A DNA stretch of 64,000 nt from Alitta virens (lineage: Eukaryota > Annelida > Polychaeta > Phyllodocida > Nereididae). The stretch is from contig OW028579.1 of NCBI GenBank assembly GCA_932294295.1, positions 36,463,362 through 36,527,361 of the forward strand, written 5' to 3'. The notes under the pieces were generated by a model. It was given only the letters and a program-made list of their open reading frames with translations. It did no database searches and was not told the DNA's origin. Numbering within the stretch: position 1 is the first letter of the stretch; each line of letters starts with the position of its first letter. Positions 48,160 through 59,627 of this stretch are shown piece by piece. Position numbers and translations under genes: made by a program.

Positions 48160-51033
48160 ATGGCATCTCCAGAGACAAGAAAACAGTGGAGAGAAGAGAT
48201 TCTATCGGGAGTGGAGACCGTCCCAAAATACGGAACTCCAGGGCTAGTGGTGGTTTTCGGAGAGAACGCTGAACCAATCCTGACAGGAAACACAGCACGG
48301 GATGTCTTGGTTGCTGCTGTGGAGCTTGGAGATGGAAGGATCGTGGTGTTCTCTCATGATACTTATACAAATAATTGTAAGTTTTTTTACTGCCATGAGT
48401 TAGAAAATACCTGAGTGAATGTTGGGTATGTTTGGTTGCGTCCTGAAACTGAAATTGAAGTTTGCCAAAATTCATAGTCTTTTTGTCAATGGCCACATGT
48501 ACAGAATGGCAAATATGGTCGCTTCCAGTTCCCCAGAAATTAATTTTCATTGTATGTTTAACCCCTCGATGAAATAGCCACTTGTCGTTCACATGACAAA
48601 TTAAATTGGAGGTGCCTTGTACGTGATGTCCATGCTGAGGCAAATAAAAGACCACATGCATGGGGTAAATGTGTAACATGGTGTTGACTCCAAACCTTAT
48701 CTCATCATTACGTCTGCAGCTGTGTCTGGTAGCTGGTCATATATTAAACTTCATACCAGTATCATTTGTTAAGACATTAGAGCATTAAACACAGAGTTGA
48801 TGACGAACAATAAATTTCAATTTTTATTTCTTTACCTTTTTTTTCTTCAGGGTTTGTGAAGGATGATGTTCCTGAAAATGCCAAGCAGTTTTGCAACAAT
48901 ATCTTGTCATGGGTCTCGAAAGGGAAGTTCACAAAAGAATGGACAGTTGTCCCGATGAACAAGAGATCCCTTAAAGAAGCTTCACCAACTGATACCATTC
49001 TGGTATGGCAGGCCCCCAAACCCAGAGATGCTGAGTTTCTTGAAGGCCTAACAAAATTCATAAAAGAAGGTGGAAGTCTTATCATTGGAGTGACACCTTG
49101 GGGGTCAATGCAAGTCCACAACTGTGAGATTGATGACATTTCTTGTTACAAGTTTCTTAGAGAGGTAAAGATCTACCTGAGCGATGGATACAACAACATC
49201 TCTGGAAAAGAAATCGTCATTGCTGAAAATAAAGCAGAGTTTGGGCATGTTGGTATGTTGCTGCAGAAGTGTAAGGCCGGAGAGATGAAGATTAGTGAAC
49301 TGAGTGCAGAAATCATTGCTGAAATTGGCTCAATCCCTGATGAAGATTGCCGGGCCTTGCTGGAAGAACATATTTCTGGAGTTGACATCATGCAAATTTG
49401 CAGACCTCCACATCCTAAGAAGCCAATGAAAACCAATGAAGAAAGAGCAGCCGCCTTATTTGTTAACTTGGTATTGAAGAAAAGTGAAATGACTGCTCCG
49501 GGTGTCAAGGATTTTCCTGGTGATTTTGACGAGCCTCCTCCAACATCTTCCATTGAATATAAGATTGAATCATATTGTGATGAGGCGCACCCTGTTGGAG
49601 CTTACTTAGCACCAGGTGGCATTGCTGTGATAGAGATCATGGATGGAAATCCTGGTGGATGGAAGGTTCAAGTCGGTTGTCATGGTGACAACCTCAGAGC
49701 CTGTGACAGGTTTAAAAGATGGCCTGATATTGTTGGAAGAAAAAAGTTGAAAACCGAAGGTGAAACAAAGATTCACAACCCTTTTGGTGGATCCATCTAC
49801 TTGTTTAGCCCAAGAGGAAATTCAAGTTTATCTGTCCTAATTAAAGATGTAGTTGCATCGCCGATGTTCCACCTTGATGACAAACCCGAAGAATGGAATG
49901 AAAATCGCAGTAAGCCAGGGCTTTGGGCTGATCTTGTTGGTAAACACATCATGTTGAGTGTTCCTTCGAAAACCATAAGAGAAATGGATCACCCACTTGA
50001 AGTTATGCAATTCTGGGATGAAGTGGTCATTGCACACCATGATCTGAGAGGTGTTGATTTAACAAACAAAAGACGTCAATGGCTAGTTCCTGATGTTCAA
50101 CCTAGTGCTGGTTATATGCACAGTGGATATCCTGTTGTCACCCACATGGATGCTGCTGATCCCAAGCAAAAGATGTTCATGTTGAAAAAGCCAAAATATG
50201 TAGTCGATGGTCACTGGGGATATTTCCATGAACTGGGTCACAACATGCAAGATGGTGCTTGGACCTTTCAGGGAACTGGTGAGGTCACTTGTAATATATT
50301 CTCACTCCATGGCATGGAAAAGTTGTTCAACATACCTGCTTGGAATCATCCTTGGCTGGAAGGCAATAAAGCAGCCATGAAGAAGTACTTGAAGAATGGA
50401 GCAAAGTTTGATGAATGGAAAAAACAACCAGGAGTTGCCCTTGGAATATATGCTCAACTAGCACGGGACTTTGGCTTTGACACTTACAAGAAAGTTTTCA
50501 GGCAGTATGAATCAGAAAGACCAAAACTAAAGAGTGAACAGGAGAAAATTGACTACTGGGTGAAATCATTTTCTAAAAATGCTGAATCTAATTTGGTGCC
50601 TGCTTTTAAGCTGTGGGGCATTCCTGTATCAGAAGAGGCAATTAAGGAATTGGCTGGTTTAAAAGATTACCTACCAAAAGATGAAATCACAGATGTGTTG
50701 ATGCCTGCTGAGGCACCTCCAACTACAGATGATGGTTCATCTAGTCAAACTAATGAATCATCAGAGAGCACTGGGACACCAGAAGAAGAAGGAAGCACTC
50801 AATCTGGAAGTTCATCATATCCAGCTGAGCTCCCTAAAGAAGAAACAGCACCAAAATATGGCACACTTGAGGCAGGTGAAACAGATACAAAACCAGCTGA
50901 AGGTGAAACGACAACAAATCCAGCATCTGGTGAACCATCGCCACCCTCCAATGAAAGTGAAACACCAGCTGAAACTGGAGCACCAACAACTCAAGTAGGT
51001 GAAACAGCCACAACCCCAACAGAAGGTGACTAG
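48160..51033 (+). CDS. TCAF-like protein with M60-type zinc metallopeptidase domain, paralogue 2, with acidic S/T/P-rich tail
   Basis: Two coding exons, 48160-48376 and 48851-51033, join through a split Trp codon (T/GG, W73) exactly as in paralogue 1, giving 799 aa. The body closely matches the upstream gene, with HELGH (532-536), E550 in GTGEVTCN, and the shared APTSSIEYKI-type and GIYAQLARDFGFDTY segments. After about residue 692 it gains a low-complexity tail of Ser, Thr, Pro, Glu and Gly, with GE, PAE and SE units, absent from paralogue 1. The frame is read to the TAG at 51031. Beyond it the same tail composition continues in frame to a TAA at 51244-51246. Role as for paralogue 1: TRPM8-associated-factor family, probable zinc peptidase, cytosolic. 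The tail could act as a disordered linker or a phosphorylation-rich region. A poly(A) signal, AATAAA, lies at 51505. Confidence 0.93.
48601..48776 (+). mobile_element. SINE fragment in the intron of TCAF-like paralogue 2
   Basis: TTAAATTGGAGGTGCCTTGT, TGCTGAGGCAAATAAAAGAC, TAACATGGTGTTGACTCC and TCATCATTACGTCTGC match the shared core. It has no counterpart in the 178-base intron of paralogue 1, so it arrived after the gene duplication. Confidence 0.75.
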
Positions 51034-51246
51034 CAAACATCGTTCCCTGAGGAAGGTGAAAGTCCAGCTGATGATGCTACGAGTCAAAGTGAATCAGTTA
51101 CAGCTCCACCTGATCCTGCTACAACTCCAGCTGAATCTGCAACTCCCGGTGAACCTGCAACCAATGAAACGGATGCAACGAACCCTGCAGAAGATGCAAC
51201 AAAAACAAGCACTCCAGAAGGTGAAACAGCACCAGCTCCTGAATAA
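51034..51246 (+). other. In-frame continuation of the paralogue 2 tail past its TAG
   Basis: Seventy sense codons follow TAG in the same frame, ending at TAA (51244). The encoded residues keep the tail's style: GESPADDAT, TTPAESATPGEP, TSTPEGETAPAPE. The base after the stop is C (TAG CAA). This is either an ancestral C-terminus cut by a recent nonsense change, a readthrough extension or an assembly error. Confidence 0.8.
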
Positions 51247-51546
51247 GTTCAGTTTATATCTTTTTGTGTATTTGAACTTTGCAAGAGATCAGTGCCGAAT
51301 TTACTGGTCATTGTTTCGTCCTAGTCAATTTTACATACTTAATAGAACAAAGCTTTATTTGATAACGTATGTATGTACCTTAAATTACTTTGTTGTTGGT
51401 GTCAGCCTCATAGATTATGTACACAGTACAAACCATCGTTTTGTTAAATATATAAGCTGTTAGTTCGTAGAATCATTGTTCTATTCCATCATGGTTCAGG
51501 TTACAATAAATAAAACAATCATACATTATATTTTTTATTGTTTCTA

Positions 51547-51860
51547 CCATGGTCCAGTGGATTAGGTGTTGGACTCATGTGGGAAAAGTCGTGGGTTTAA
51601 ACCCAGCCTTAGGATGAACGAACTGAGTATGTCTTCAACTAAACCACAGCTTCATTCCACCAAGGTGCAAATGGGTACTTCGCTTTATATGCAGAAGGGT
51701 AATTGTGGAGTGTTGGACCAAAGAAGCACTGGCTGCGTCTTGGGTGTATACTTCCGAGTTGAGAAACGCTCAAGCTTGAAAAGGCTTGCCAATGCTCATT
51801 TTCAAGGATAGCAGAGAGAAACCCTGGGTTGAGCATCAAAACAATTGCAATTGCCACCAC
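51547..51860 (+). mobile_element. tRNA-derived SINE, third family
   Basis: Box A-like TGGTCCAGTGGATTAGG and box B-like GGGTTTAAACCCAG lie about 35 bases apart. A body without coding capacity follows, running to about 51860. No second full copy is seen in the window, so its 3' limit is approximate. Confidence 0.55.
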
Positions 51861-52083
51861 ATGCCTCGTGTTATATGATATGTTATGGCACCTGTAATCT
51901 GCGTTTTTAAACCTTTATGGTGTAGCATTTCAATGCTTAAAATCTGGATTCACAATAATTGGTGTTTATGAAAAGGTACTAAACGACTAGTGTTAAATAT
52001 TTAAGATGTGGATGCGTTGCAATTAGCAAAACACATTGCAAAACTACAGTGATCCAATTATCTGAACCAATAATCAGGCAAAA

Positions 52084-52243
52084 AGCTTTGTGTATATCTG
52101 CGTTAGGCAAACACTGGTCTCCCAGCAAACCTATTGGACTGGGGTGTTATTGTCAGCTCTGCTCAGCAAGGCAAACAGCTTGGTGCATATGAGATCACAG
52201 ACAGGAAATGCTGAATTAGCCAAGGCAAACTAGCAAATGTGCT
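52084..52243 (+). repeat. Dispersed repeat, copy 1 of pair with 54088
   Basis: Shares GTTATTGTCAGC-type, GAGATCACAGA and GGAAATGCTGAATTA segments with 54088-54247 in the same orientation and order, 2 kb apart. Confidence 0.75.
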
Positions 52244-53875
52244 AGGCTGCTGCAACCTACTTCTAGCTCCATGAAATAGTGTCTTTCAATGTTTAGAATA
52301 TGCAATGGTAAGAATGTCAACAATAAAAGCAAGTCTAGCTATCCTATTAAATACGCTATACGTAGCAGCTGATCGAGCTTGGTATGTGATAAACCTGGGG
52401 AATATAGTATATAGGTCCTCAAACTCGTTGAAATTTCAATTTCAATATGCAAACTAGTAGTTCTAAAATCAAGCATTAGATGGAACCAAAACTCCTGCTA
52501 AAATCATATTGTGTTTCATATGTCTAGCATATGAAATTAAGTTTACTGGAAGCTCTTCTAAAGTTCCTTGGGAAAACTGTAAACATACTCTATTTCAGAA
52601 TAAAAAGATAAAAAGATAAGATATATTTAATTTAAAGTCGTATTTAAGAACACGTATAAGCAAAAGCTTTTGATCGACTAAAAATAAAACGATATGAGAA
52701 ATGAAATATGAACAGATGAGGAGTGAAAACGATAAAAAAAGAACCGATTAGATTAATATATTAAAGCAATAAAATTGTATTAATACTTGATGATAATACA
52801 TCAGAGTTTGGAGTGAGTAGAAATAGTATATTCGTGGTTTGTGTTCTCATGTGTGGCGCCATTTAAAGGTATACAAGAGTTCGCATTCTCATGTAATTGT
52901 GGTAGATTTTGGCAATGAAATAAATGAATATGATATCTGTCATATAAGCAAGGAGAAGTACATTGTACATCAACCTCTCTAACTGTTCTGTGAAAATAAT
53001 CAAATGCATGAACGAACAAATTACAGTGACTGACAATACAAATCCAGGGACTTCGGATCGTGGATTTTCACTGAAGTTTCTTGATATTTCCACCAGGGGG
53101 CTACGACAGAATGCTGCAATTCTATTGGCTGAAAAGTTCTCGCCCTTCACTGTGATAAGATAAAGCAAAGTGCATCCCAGCAGCTATTTTTAGTGCATTT
53201 TAATGTATATTTAACATCTTATTATTCAATTGATATCTGTTATTTCACTGAGAAAGTTGTATTTATTCAATAGGTTAGTTATGGTCTTCTATGTCTGAAA
53301 AGCAAAATGAGTAACAAGAGGAGAAGAAAGACTTATGCCATGCTGAATTCAGGGCTGCTCAGTGAAAAGACTCTAAGTAGTATAGAAGCAAGTCTGATAG
53401 TATCAGTCTCTCTGGCTCTTTCTCTTTCCATTTCATTGCCAGTTGTCGAATTGTTAGCTTCTGCAGCCACGAAGGGGATTGTTTGCTTGTTAGGGCCAGT
53501 TTATTTGATATCCGGGCACTTTCAGTCGTCCCAGTTTGAATGATCCAAGTTGACTTAACGGCGTCTTTTCCACTATTTGTAGCTCTACTATAGCTGCAGA
53601 GTAGCTGGATGATCAGTTGTGAACTTTGTAGTACTTAACAAGCTTTATACTTGGTAAGCTCTCTGTTTTGTGACTTAATTGAGAGATAAATTAGCTCATA
53701 ACTAGACCTTCACATACAGTTAGGTTAATAAAATATGGCCTGCTTCTGTCTACTCCTAGCTTATAGTCGGCTTAAACTACCACCACTGAAAAAATGTAAA
53801 CCTTGTTAAATATGTAAAATTGATCTAATATGTCATAAAATATGTATTTACATGTACTTTTAGATACGGCTTTTG

Positions 53876-53990
53876 ATTAGCCAGCTATAGCCAGACAGTT
53901 CCGTTTAGTGGCAGGTAGCATCTTATGGCAGAAGTTGTCTATCTTTTTCTAGGTTGAATTTTATTAGACCATTTTTAATAAAACTAACGT
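53876..53990 (+). repeat. Dispersed repeat, copy 2 of pair with 21470
   Basis: Matches the reverse complement of 21470-21585 over its length (ATTAGCCA, AGCCAGACAGTTCCG, GGCAGAAGTTGTC, AATAAAACTAACGTTA). Confidence 0.75.
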
Positions 53991-54087
53991 TATACAACAT
54001 ATTTTCACGTTCAGTGGAGCACCATTCATTTCAGACATAATACAAGATCAAAAGTCATTTCCACCAACAAAGCACATTATGCCACCA

Positions 54088-54247
54088 AAGCTTTTATGTG
54101 TGCCTGCATTCTGCAAACACCAACTCCCAGCAGACCAACGGGACAGGAGTATTATTGTCAGCCCAGCAGAGTTTGACAAACAACTCAGCCACCAGGAGAT
54201 CACAGATCAGGAAATGCTGAATTAACCATAACACAATGGCGAATAGT
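54088..54247 (+). repeat. Dispersed repeat, copy 2 of pair with 52084
   Basis: CTCCCAGCAGACC, ATTATTGTCAGC, GGAGATCACAGATCAGG and AAATGCTGAATTAACC match the upstream copy. Confidence 0.75.
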
Positions 54248-54492
54248 GAAGGATCTGGAGTTGCTGGTGTCTGACACATTGAAATAAGCTTTAAAAGCTA
54301 AGGGGCCTAAGGGGCAATGACATCTCCAGGCAATGCTGGATGAGATGCAGCCTCAGTCACAAGCAACATCAGCTTTGGTCCATCCGTAATATCCAAGATG
54401 GTAGCGTACGATGTTTGTCAATGAGAAAAAAATAACACCATTCCTTGGAGCAACATCATGAAGATTAGTCCATATTGGATGGTGGTGCGGAT

Positions 54493-54523
54493 TAGATATA
54501 TATATATATATTTATATATATAA
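54493..54523. repeat. (TA)n microsatellite
   Basis: TA dinucleotide array interrupted by one TTTATA step. Confidence 0.9.
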
Positions 54524-54567
54524 TCTTATTGACAATTAAGATGTCAGACAACACATATATGTCATAA

Positions 54568-54723
54568 GTACATGGCCAATTGTGCCACGTGCGTTTTCCA
54601 TGCGTTTGGATAAACACATGGTAAACACATGGTTTTTGCCTCATTATAATTAGCTAAAAACCATGTGTTTTCCATGCATTTATCCTTCTCATGGAAAACG
54701 CATGTGGCACATTTGGCCATGTA
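54568..54723. mobile_element. Palindromic element, copy 2 (complete)
   Basis: The ends GTACATGGCCAA and TTGGCCATGTAC-like are reverse complements. Inward come GTGCCACGTGCGTTTTCC and its mate, then a second nested pair of CATGCGTTT / AAACACATGG arms around TTGCCTCATTATAATTAGC. The whole 156 bp folds into one long hairpin. Copy 1 is at 22966-23093. Confidence 0.85.
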
Positions 54724-56274
54724 CAAAATAAAAAAGCAATCAGAATCGAATAAAAAAATTATTATAATCTAGAATACAACAAAGACTATAGTTACAGATG
54801 GTTCCAGCCCCCCTCCCCCAAATTTAAGTATTTACTTAGAAGATAACATTATTAGTTTAGATCATCCACTTTTTATAAAATATAATCAAACTCTTTCAAA
54901 GATACATCTTGTATCATAAGCATAAAGTTGTATTTTACATGTATAATACATATTAACATTTTCATCAAAATACAGTCCTTGTATAACGTGAAAGAAATAA
55001 AAATTCACAGAATTAATTGTCTTCAAAACACAGCTCTATATATTTTAATTGGAGGTATATCAATATTAACAGAAATTATCTGACTTCATTTTTAGAAAAC
55101 AAGATCACACAGAGTTTTTATCATTAGAGTGAACGTTTCTGACCATAGATTCTCTTATATAATAATTCACTATACACAATTGCTAAATAAGCTTCTAAAA
55201 ACATTTAATTGCCTCGTGTTATTGCCCCCAATTCCTCACCAATGAGAGTGTGTCAGTTGTAATATTGAATTTTGCAGTTCAGCGTAATCTTACCATGTGA
55301 AGGATTTCGCAAGGAATTGCAAATTAGATTAAATTTAAATTGAATTTTTATGAGCGAACCTAACCCTAACTCAATCAGCAGTTGTGAGGAGATTAGACGT
55401 CCTTCTACTGCTTCGCTTCTTAAAGCATGAATAGAAATCTACAAATTTGTTTCTCTTCCATCATATGAAGCAAACACACAGTGCATTTCAGGCTTTTTCC
55501 AAGAGCCTTCTACTTCTCATCTGTATTCCTTAGAGAAATTGTAAACAAACGCCATTAGTGCATCGTCAATTTGGCAGCTCGCCATGCATAATAGATCCAG
55601 TTTACACCATAAAATGCTTCAGTTTCAAGGGCTCTTTTAGATTGGGTAAACAGCAAGCTAGGCGATCATCTAAGTTTACCATTGTCAGTAGGAAGCAAGG
55701 GGACATTCTTGGAATTTTTAATTGGGTTACCGTTTAATAAAGGCAAGTTATTTAATGTAAAGCAAACACTATCAGCAGCAAGACATGCCACAAGGATAAC
55801 AAGAGACCCATTGAGCTCCAACACACACAATGAAAATCCACAGCATTAATAAAAAATTTATCTGAAGGTATTGTTTTGATGTAAACTCTATGGTAATTAG
55901 CTATTATTTTTCTGCATTTAGTACGTGATTCATGATGTTGATTTATGAGATTTGAGAAAAAATGTTAGTAGCTATGAAACTCTTTGTGTAATGACATTTA
56001 GACTTCAGTCACAGGCATAAATTACCGATCTCACAATTTCAACTGATGAAAACGCGGTGGCCTGTACTAAATATATCCTAAAGGTATCCATCAGCCATGC
56101 CCCCCCCCAACTTATGCCCACATTTCGTCGATGTTTATCTGTGATAAATACAGCATGAAATAGAATCTATATAGTTTACAACTGTTGTTCACATACAAAA
56201 AGGTCCTGTGCTGCTGCGAAAACGGAAGTTCGGACTAAACTGCACATTTTGTTGAATGCGGCTCCATTCGACAC

Positions 56275-56347
56275 TGACGTCATCAGTAGAATGGCTGAAG
56301 GAAATACTGCTCCATGATTGGCCGAAATGTGGAAAATTGTGACGTCA
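56275..56347. promoter_or_regulatory. Pair of CRE palindromes in inverted context
   Basis: TGACGTCA occurs at 56275-56282 and 56340-56347, with CACTGACGTCA on the left and TGACGTCAGTG on the right, so the surroundings are symmetric. No adjacent gene is known. Confidence 0.4.
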
Positions 56348-57612
56348 GTGCCATGAACGATGTTTACCTTGAGGTTATTATATAATAGGCCGAAGTCGGG
56401 GAACAGTAATTGGGCCTGCGCTCCAGTGTGCTACATGGATTGTGTCACATGTTATTGCAATCATTTAGGTGTGAAGAGCCTATTCAAGAGGCCCTATTGT
56501 CTCTGAGACATCCAGTAACTGGGTCAAATTGGTCCCTGATATGGAAATGCAGGAGTTTCAGAAACCCCTGGTAAGGAAGGGGCAAATAGGCCTACTAATA
56601 ATAGGATCATAATCAAAGTGATGATGCATATGTGTATTTAGAGCCATTGCACCCATGAGTTTCACAACAGGCCAAGTTCAATGCTGCAAGTGCATCTGTT
56701 CAGCATTAAATAAATATAATCATGCATTAACATTTTTATTTAGCTCTTTAAATCTTAAACAAAACAAATCATCAATAGTTAAATTCAACTATTGCTAGGT
56801 CTCCTTTACCTGTCATTCACACACATAATAACTATTAAAAGTATGACTCTGGCATTGCACCTGTACTGTCATTCAATTGTGGGGAAGTGTTTCCTTTAAC
56901 ACCCCTATCTATTGCTTCTAGCAATTTACTACAGTCATAGGGGCAATGCTAAGAATTGAGTAGGAGTTACACATAATGGTTGGTTGTAACAACTTTGATA
57001 CAGCTTGTTTTTTGTTTTTGTATTTTATGAAAAGTTAAGGTCAGAATGGTATCAATTCATGCTACAAGGGAAACACCTACACATTTTTGTACACAATAAA
57101 CTTTTAATTTTGAAAATAGGACTTATATTAAACGAGCTGTGTAATAAAACGTATTACGAAGTGATGACTCTAATGACACTCATGACGTTTTTCTGTGCCT
57201 CGTTTTGACGTTACAATATCAGTAGGTAATTTGCCAGGCAGACAAATTTGCTTACCAAGCAACAATATCACGTAAGCCTTGTTGACAAATACCAGTAAGT
57301 GTTCTGGGTATGGCAAGCATGAACGGTTTTTGCTGTGAATATACCATCAAATTGCCACGCCTACCCCCAAACACACCCCCCCCCCCCCTCCCCCTCCATT
57401 TCTCTGCTTTCCACCAGATTGCCTTACATTTGCCTGATTTCCCGCCTACCCCCATATTACAAAAATGCAAGATTCTCCACAAAATTATGATCCAGATTTA
57501 TCACCAACATCGCTGTGGGACCTATCTGGCAGAAGGGGAAACAACTTGCAACTCTATCAGAATGGAAGATAACAAACTACCTTTACAACAATAAATGCTT
57601 TTTAACACAGAC

Positions 57613-57704
57613 TTGTAAAGTACTGAAATAGGCTACCTAATAATGTTGTCCTTGCCAACAATCTAAACACATTGAAGAACCGTCTCGACCAAGCCTAGAA
57701 AAAC
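57613..57704 (+). mobile_element. LINE reverse-transcriptase C-terminal remnant
   Basis: Reads NRLPNNVVLANNLNTLKNRL, the WNxLPxxVVxAxxxxxFKxRLD block at the end of many LINE proteins, followed by a stop. An internal stop precedes it. Confidence 0.6.
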
Positions 57705-59627
57705 TATCACCGGAAGTACCTATCTTCAAAAAACTAATACGACAAAAATAGACCACAGGAACCAGGCAAATATACAAAATATACGTCTGCAACATGAATT
57801 AAATATTTTTGCGCTTAAAAATTCAGATCAGTGGTGCTGACCAATTTACTGAGTTGTGACAACCTCAATTGTCAACTGAGTAACAGATTCATCAAGCTGC
57901 TTAAGGCAGTTGCCAGGAGCTACAGTTGAAAAAACAAGTTGCTCATTAAGAATGGGGCAAAAACTGGCACAGTGCAACAAAATGTGTTGTGTCTATCTCA
58001 GACATGGAAACTGAAGGCATCTTCCATATTAACTGGTAAAGTTTGAGTGAATGACATTGATCCATTTCATGATAGCCTAGCAAGAATGTCACTCATGTGC
58101 GTCTGAGTTCGCAGAATGAGAGCCATACAGCAGTGCTATTATTTTGTGTGGTATTCTGTGTGCACACAGTTTTAAGACATTCCTACCTGTTTGAATCTTT
58201 TCTACACTGAATAATAATGAGTGCACGCACTATTACTAACTTTGACATGCTGGTATTTTTCCGCAATCATCATTTTCATGCTATGAAATTGCTGTTCAAA
58301 GTAAATCCTACATAGCATAAAATGTATGCTCCCTCTCACGAATTATCCAGCTGGTCAGACTTCTGCCTCATTTTTCCACTCCTCTAAATTTATATTTATT
58401 CAACTAGTTTTCTAGACCTGAAACAGACAATTAATCGCTGGTGACATGGAAATTGGACATTCTTAATTTCATATTTACATATTACAAGACTTTCTGTCAT
58501 AATATTTTTCTTTGCCATTTAAAATTAATTTGCCTGTATAATAGCTCGGTACTGTACCTATAGAAAATGTAATAAATACTATATAATACATGTTTTTGGT
58601 AGCACAATTGGCCGAAAACTTACACATGGCAGCAGCATATATCTGATTAAGTCTCGGTGAATTTTCTACATAAGCACACAGAAGCGGATAAATATAGCAA
58701 CCCCAATAGATCTGGACAATGTCATAAGGTCCCAACCTGCATCAATGAAATGCACTGAGCTGAACTGAGCTATATATTGAAGAGTACCACAATGTTGATG
58801 GTAGAACAAGGCTTTAAATCAGGTGAATGGAAACTATAAAATGATCATCCCAGATGATGTATGGAAAAGAGTACATTTGAATCTTCAAATATCGCTCAAA
58901 TCTCTGCAAAAGGATTAGTCTAGGAGATAACAGAAAAATCGTGCAAATGATGATACAAGCATCAAACTTGGCACACTTGTTCTCCAAGTGAAAATCCAAG
59001 ATGGCGGCCATTTTTCGAGATGGCCGCTAAATTAGCCGCCCGAAGCTCACATTTTGCTTAAAAGTATTTGTAGTTGCCCGATTTGCATGATCTAGGTGTG
59101 AATTCCTATGTTTTCAAGCCTGCTGAAGTTGATTTTTATGACTATGATAAGGGTAGCGCACAGAAGGACTCTGTGTGTGTGTGATGGAGTACATTATAGC
59201 TCCAAAACTTTCAAGTGCATGAAGTTGATGAAGTTCTTGAAGGAGTGATTGTCAGGCACTACCAAGGCACATTGGTGACATCACTGCTGTGAAACTCAGC
59301 ATGGGGTTCAGTGTCAGCTATGTAGGGCATCATACTGCAACAACCTACTAGTGTCCCAAATGCTGCCTAATCAACCCCGGATCAGTTAGGCAGCCGCACC
59401 TGAATGGACAGGACGTGCCAGCACAGGAGAGCCGAGCCAAGGATAACAGGGTTATAATTATCTGGATGGTGTACAGATCGCATGGGACTTATGACACTGG
59501 ATGAACGATCGGACTAGGTGTAGGGCATGGTGCAAGAACCTAGTTGTATCCCATACAGGAAAGTGTCTATTATACATGTACAGGGTGGTAAAAGGATAAA
59601 CCCTCGACCCTAAACGTCATACTAACC

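Larger units (their letters stand above)
51861..54567. other. Gene-free repeat-bearing stretch
   Basis: It contains the repeat pair 52084/54088 and the repeat at 53876. Small open frames (52963-53163, 53307-53543) have no motif or good splice context and I do not call them. Confidence 0.45.
54724..59627. other. Gene-free stretch before the large open frame
   Basis: It includes poly-C runs near 56100 and 57370, two CRE motifs at 56275 and 56340 and a LINE remnant at 57613. From about 58960 (AAGATGGCGGCC...GATGGCCGC) the sequence may already be the 5' non-coding part of the element that carries the 59628 frame, but no boundary is visible. Confidence 0.4.

Noticed and set aside
48110..48679. 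Minus-strand 189-codon frame
   Set aside because: It overlaps TCAF paralogue 2 exon 1 and a SINE, with no motif of its own. The plus-strand exon is matched by the upstream paralogue.
50815..51087. Minus-strand open frames rich in Trp, Phe and Cys
   Set aside because: They are antisense shadows of the repetitive S/T/P/E tail of TCAF-like paralogue 2. Repetitive codons keep other frames open by chance.
50999..51463. Plus-strand 154-codon frame rich in Lys, Gln and Leu
   Set aside because: It reads the same tail repeat in a shifted frame and then runs into 3' UTR. The in-frame continuation after the TAG explains the sequence better.
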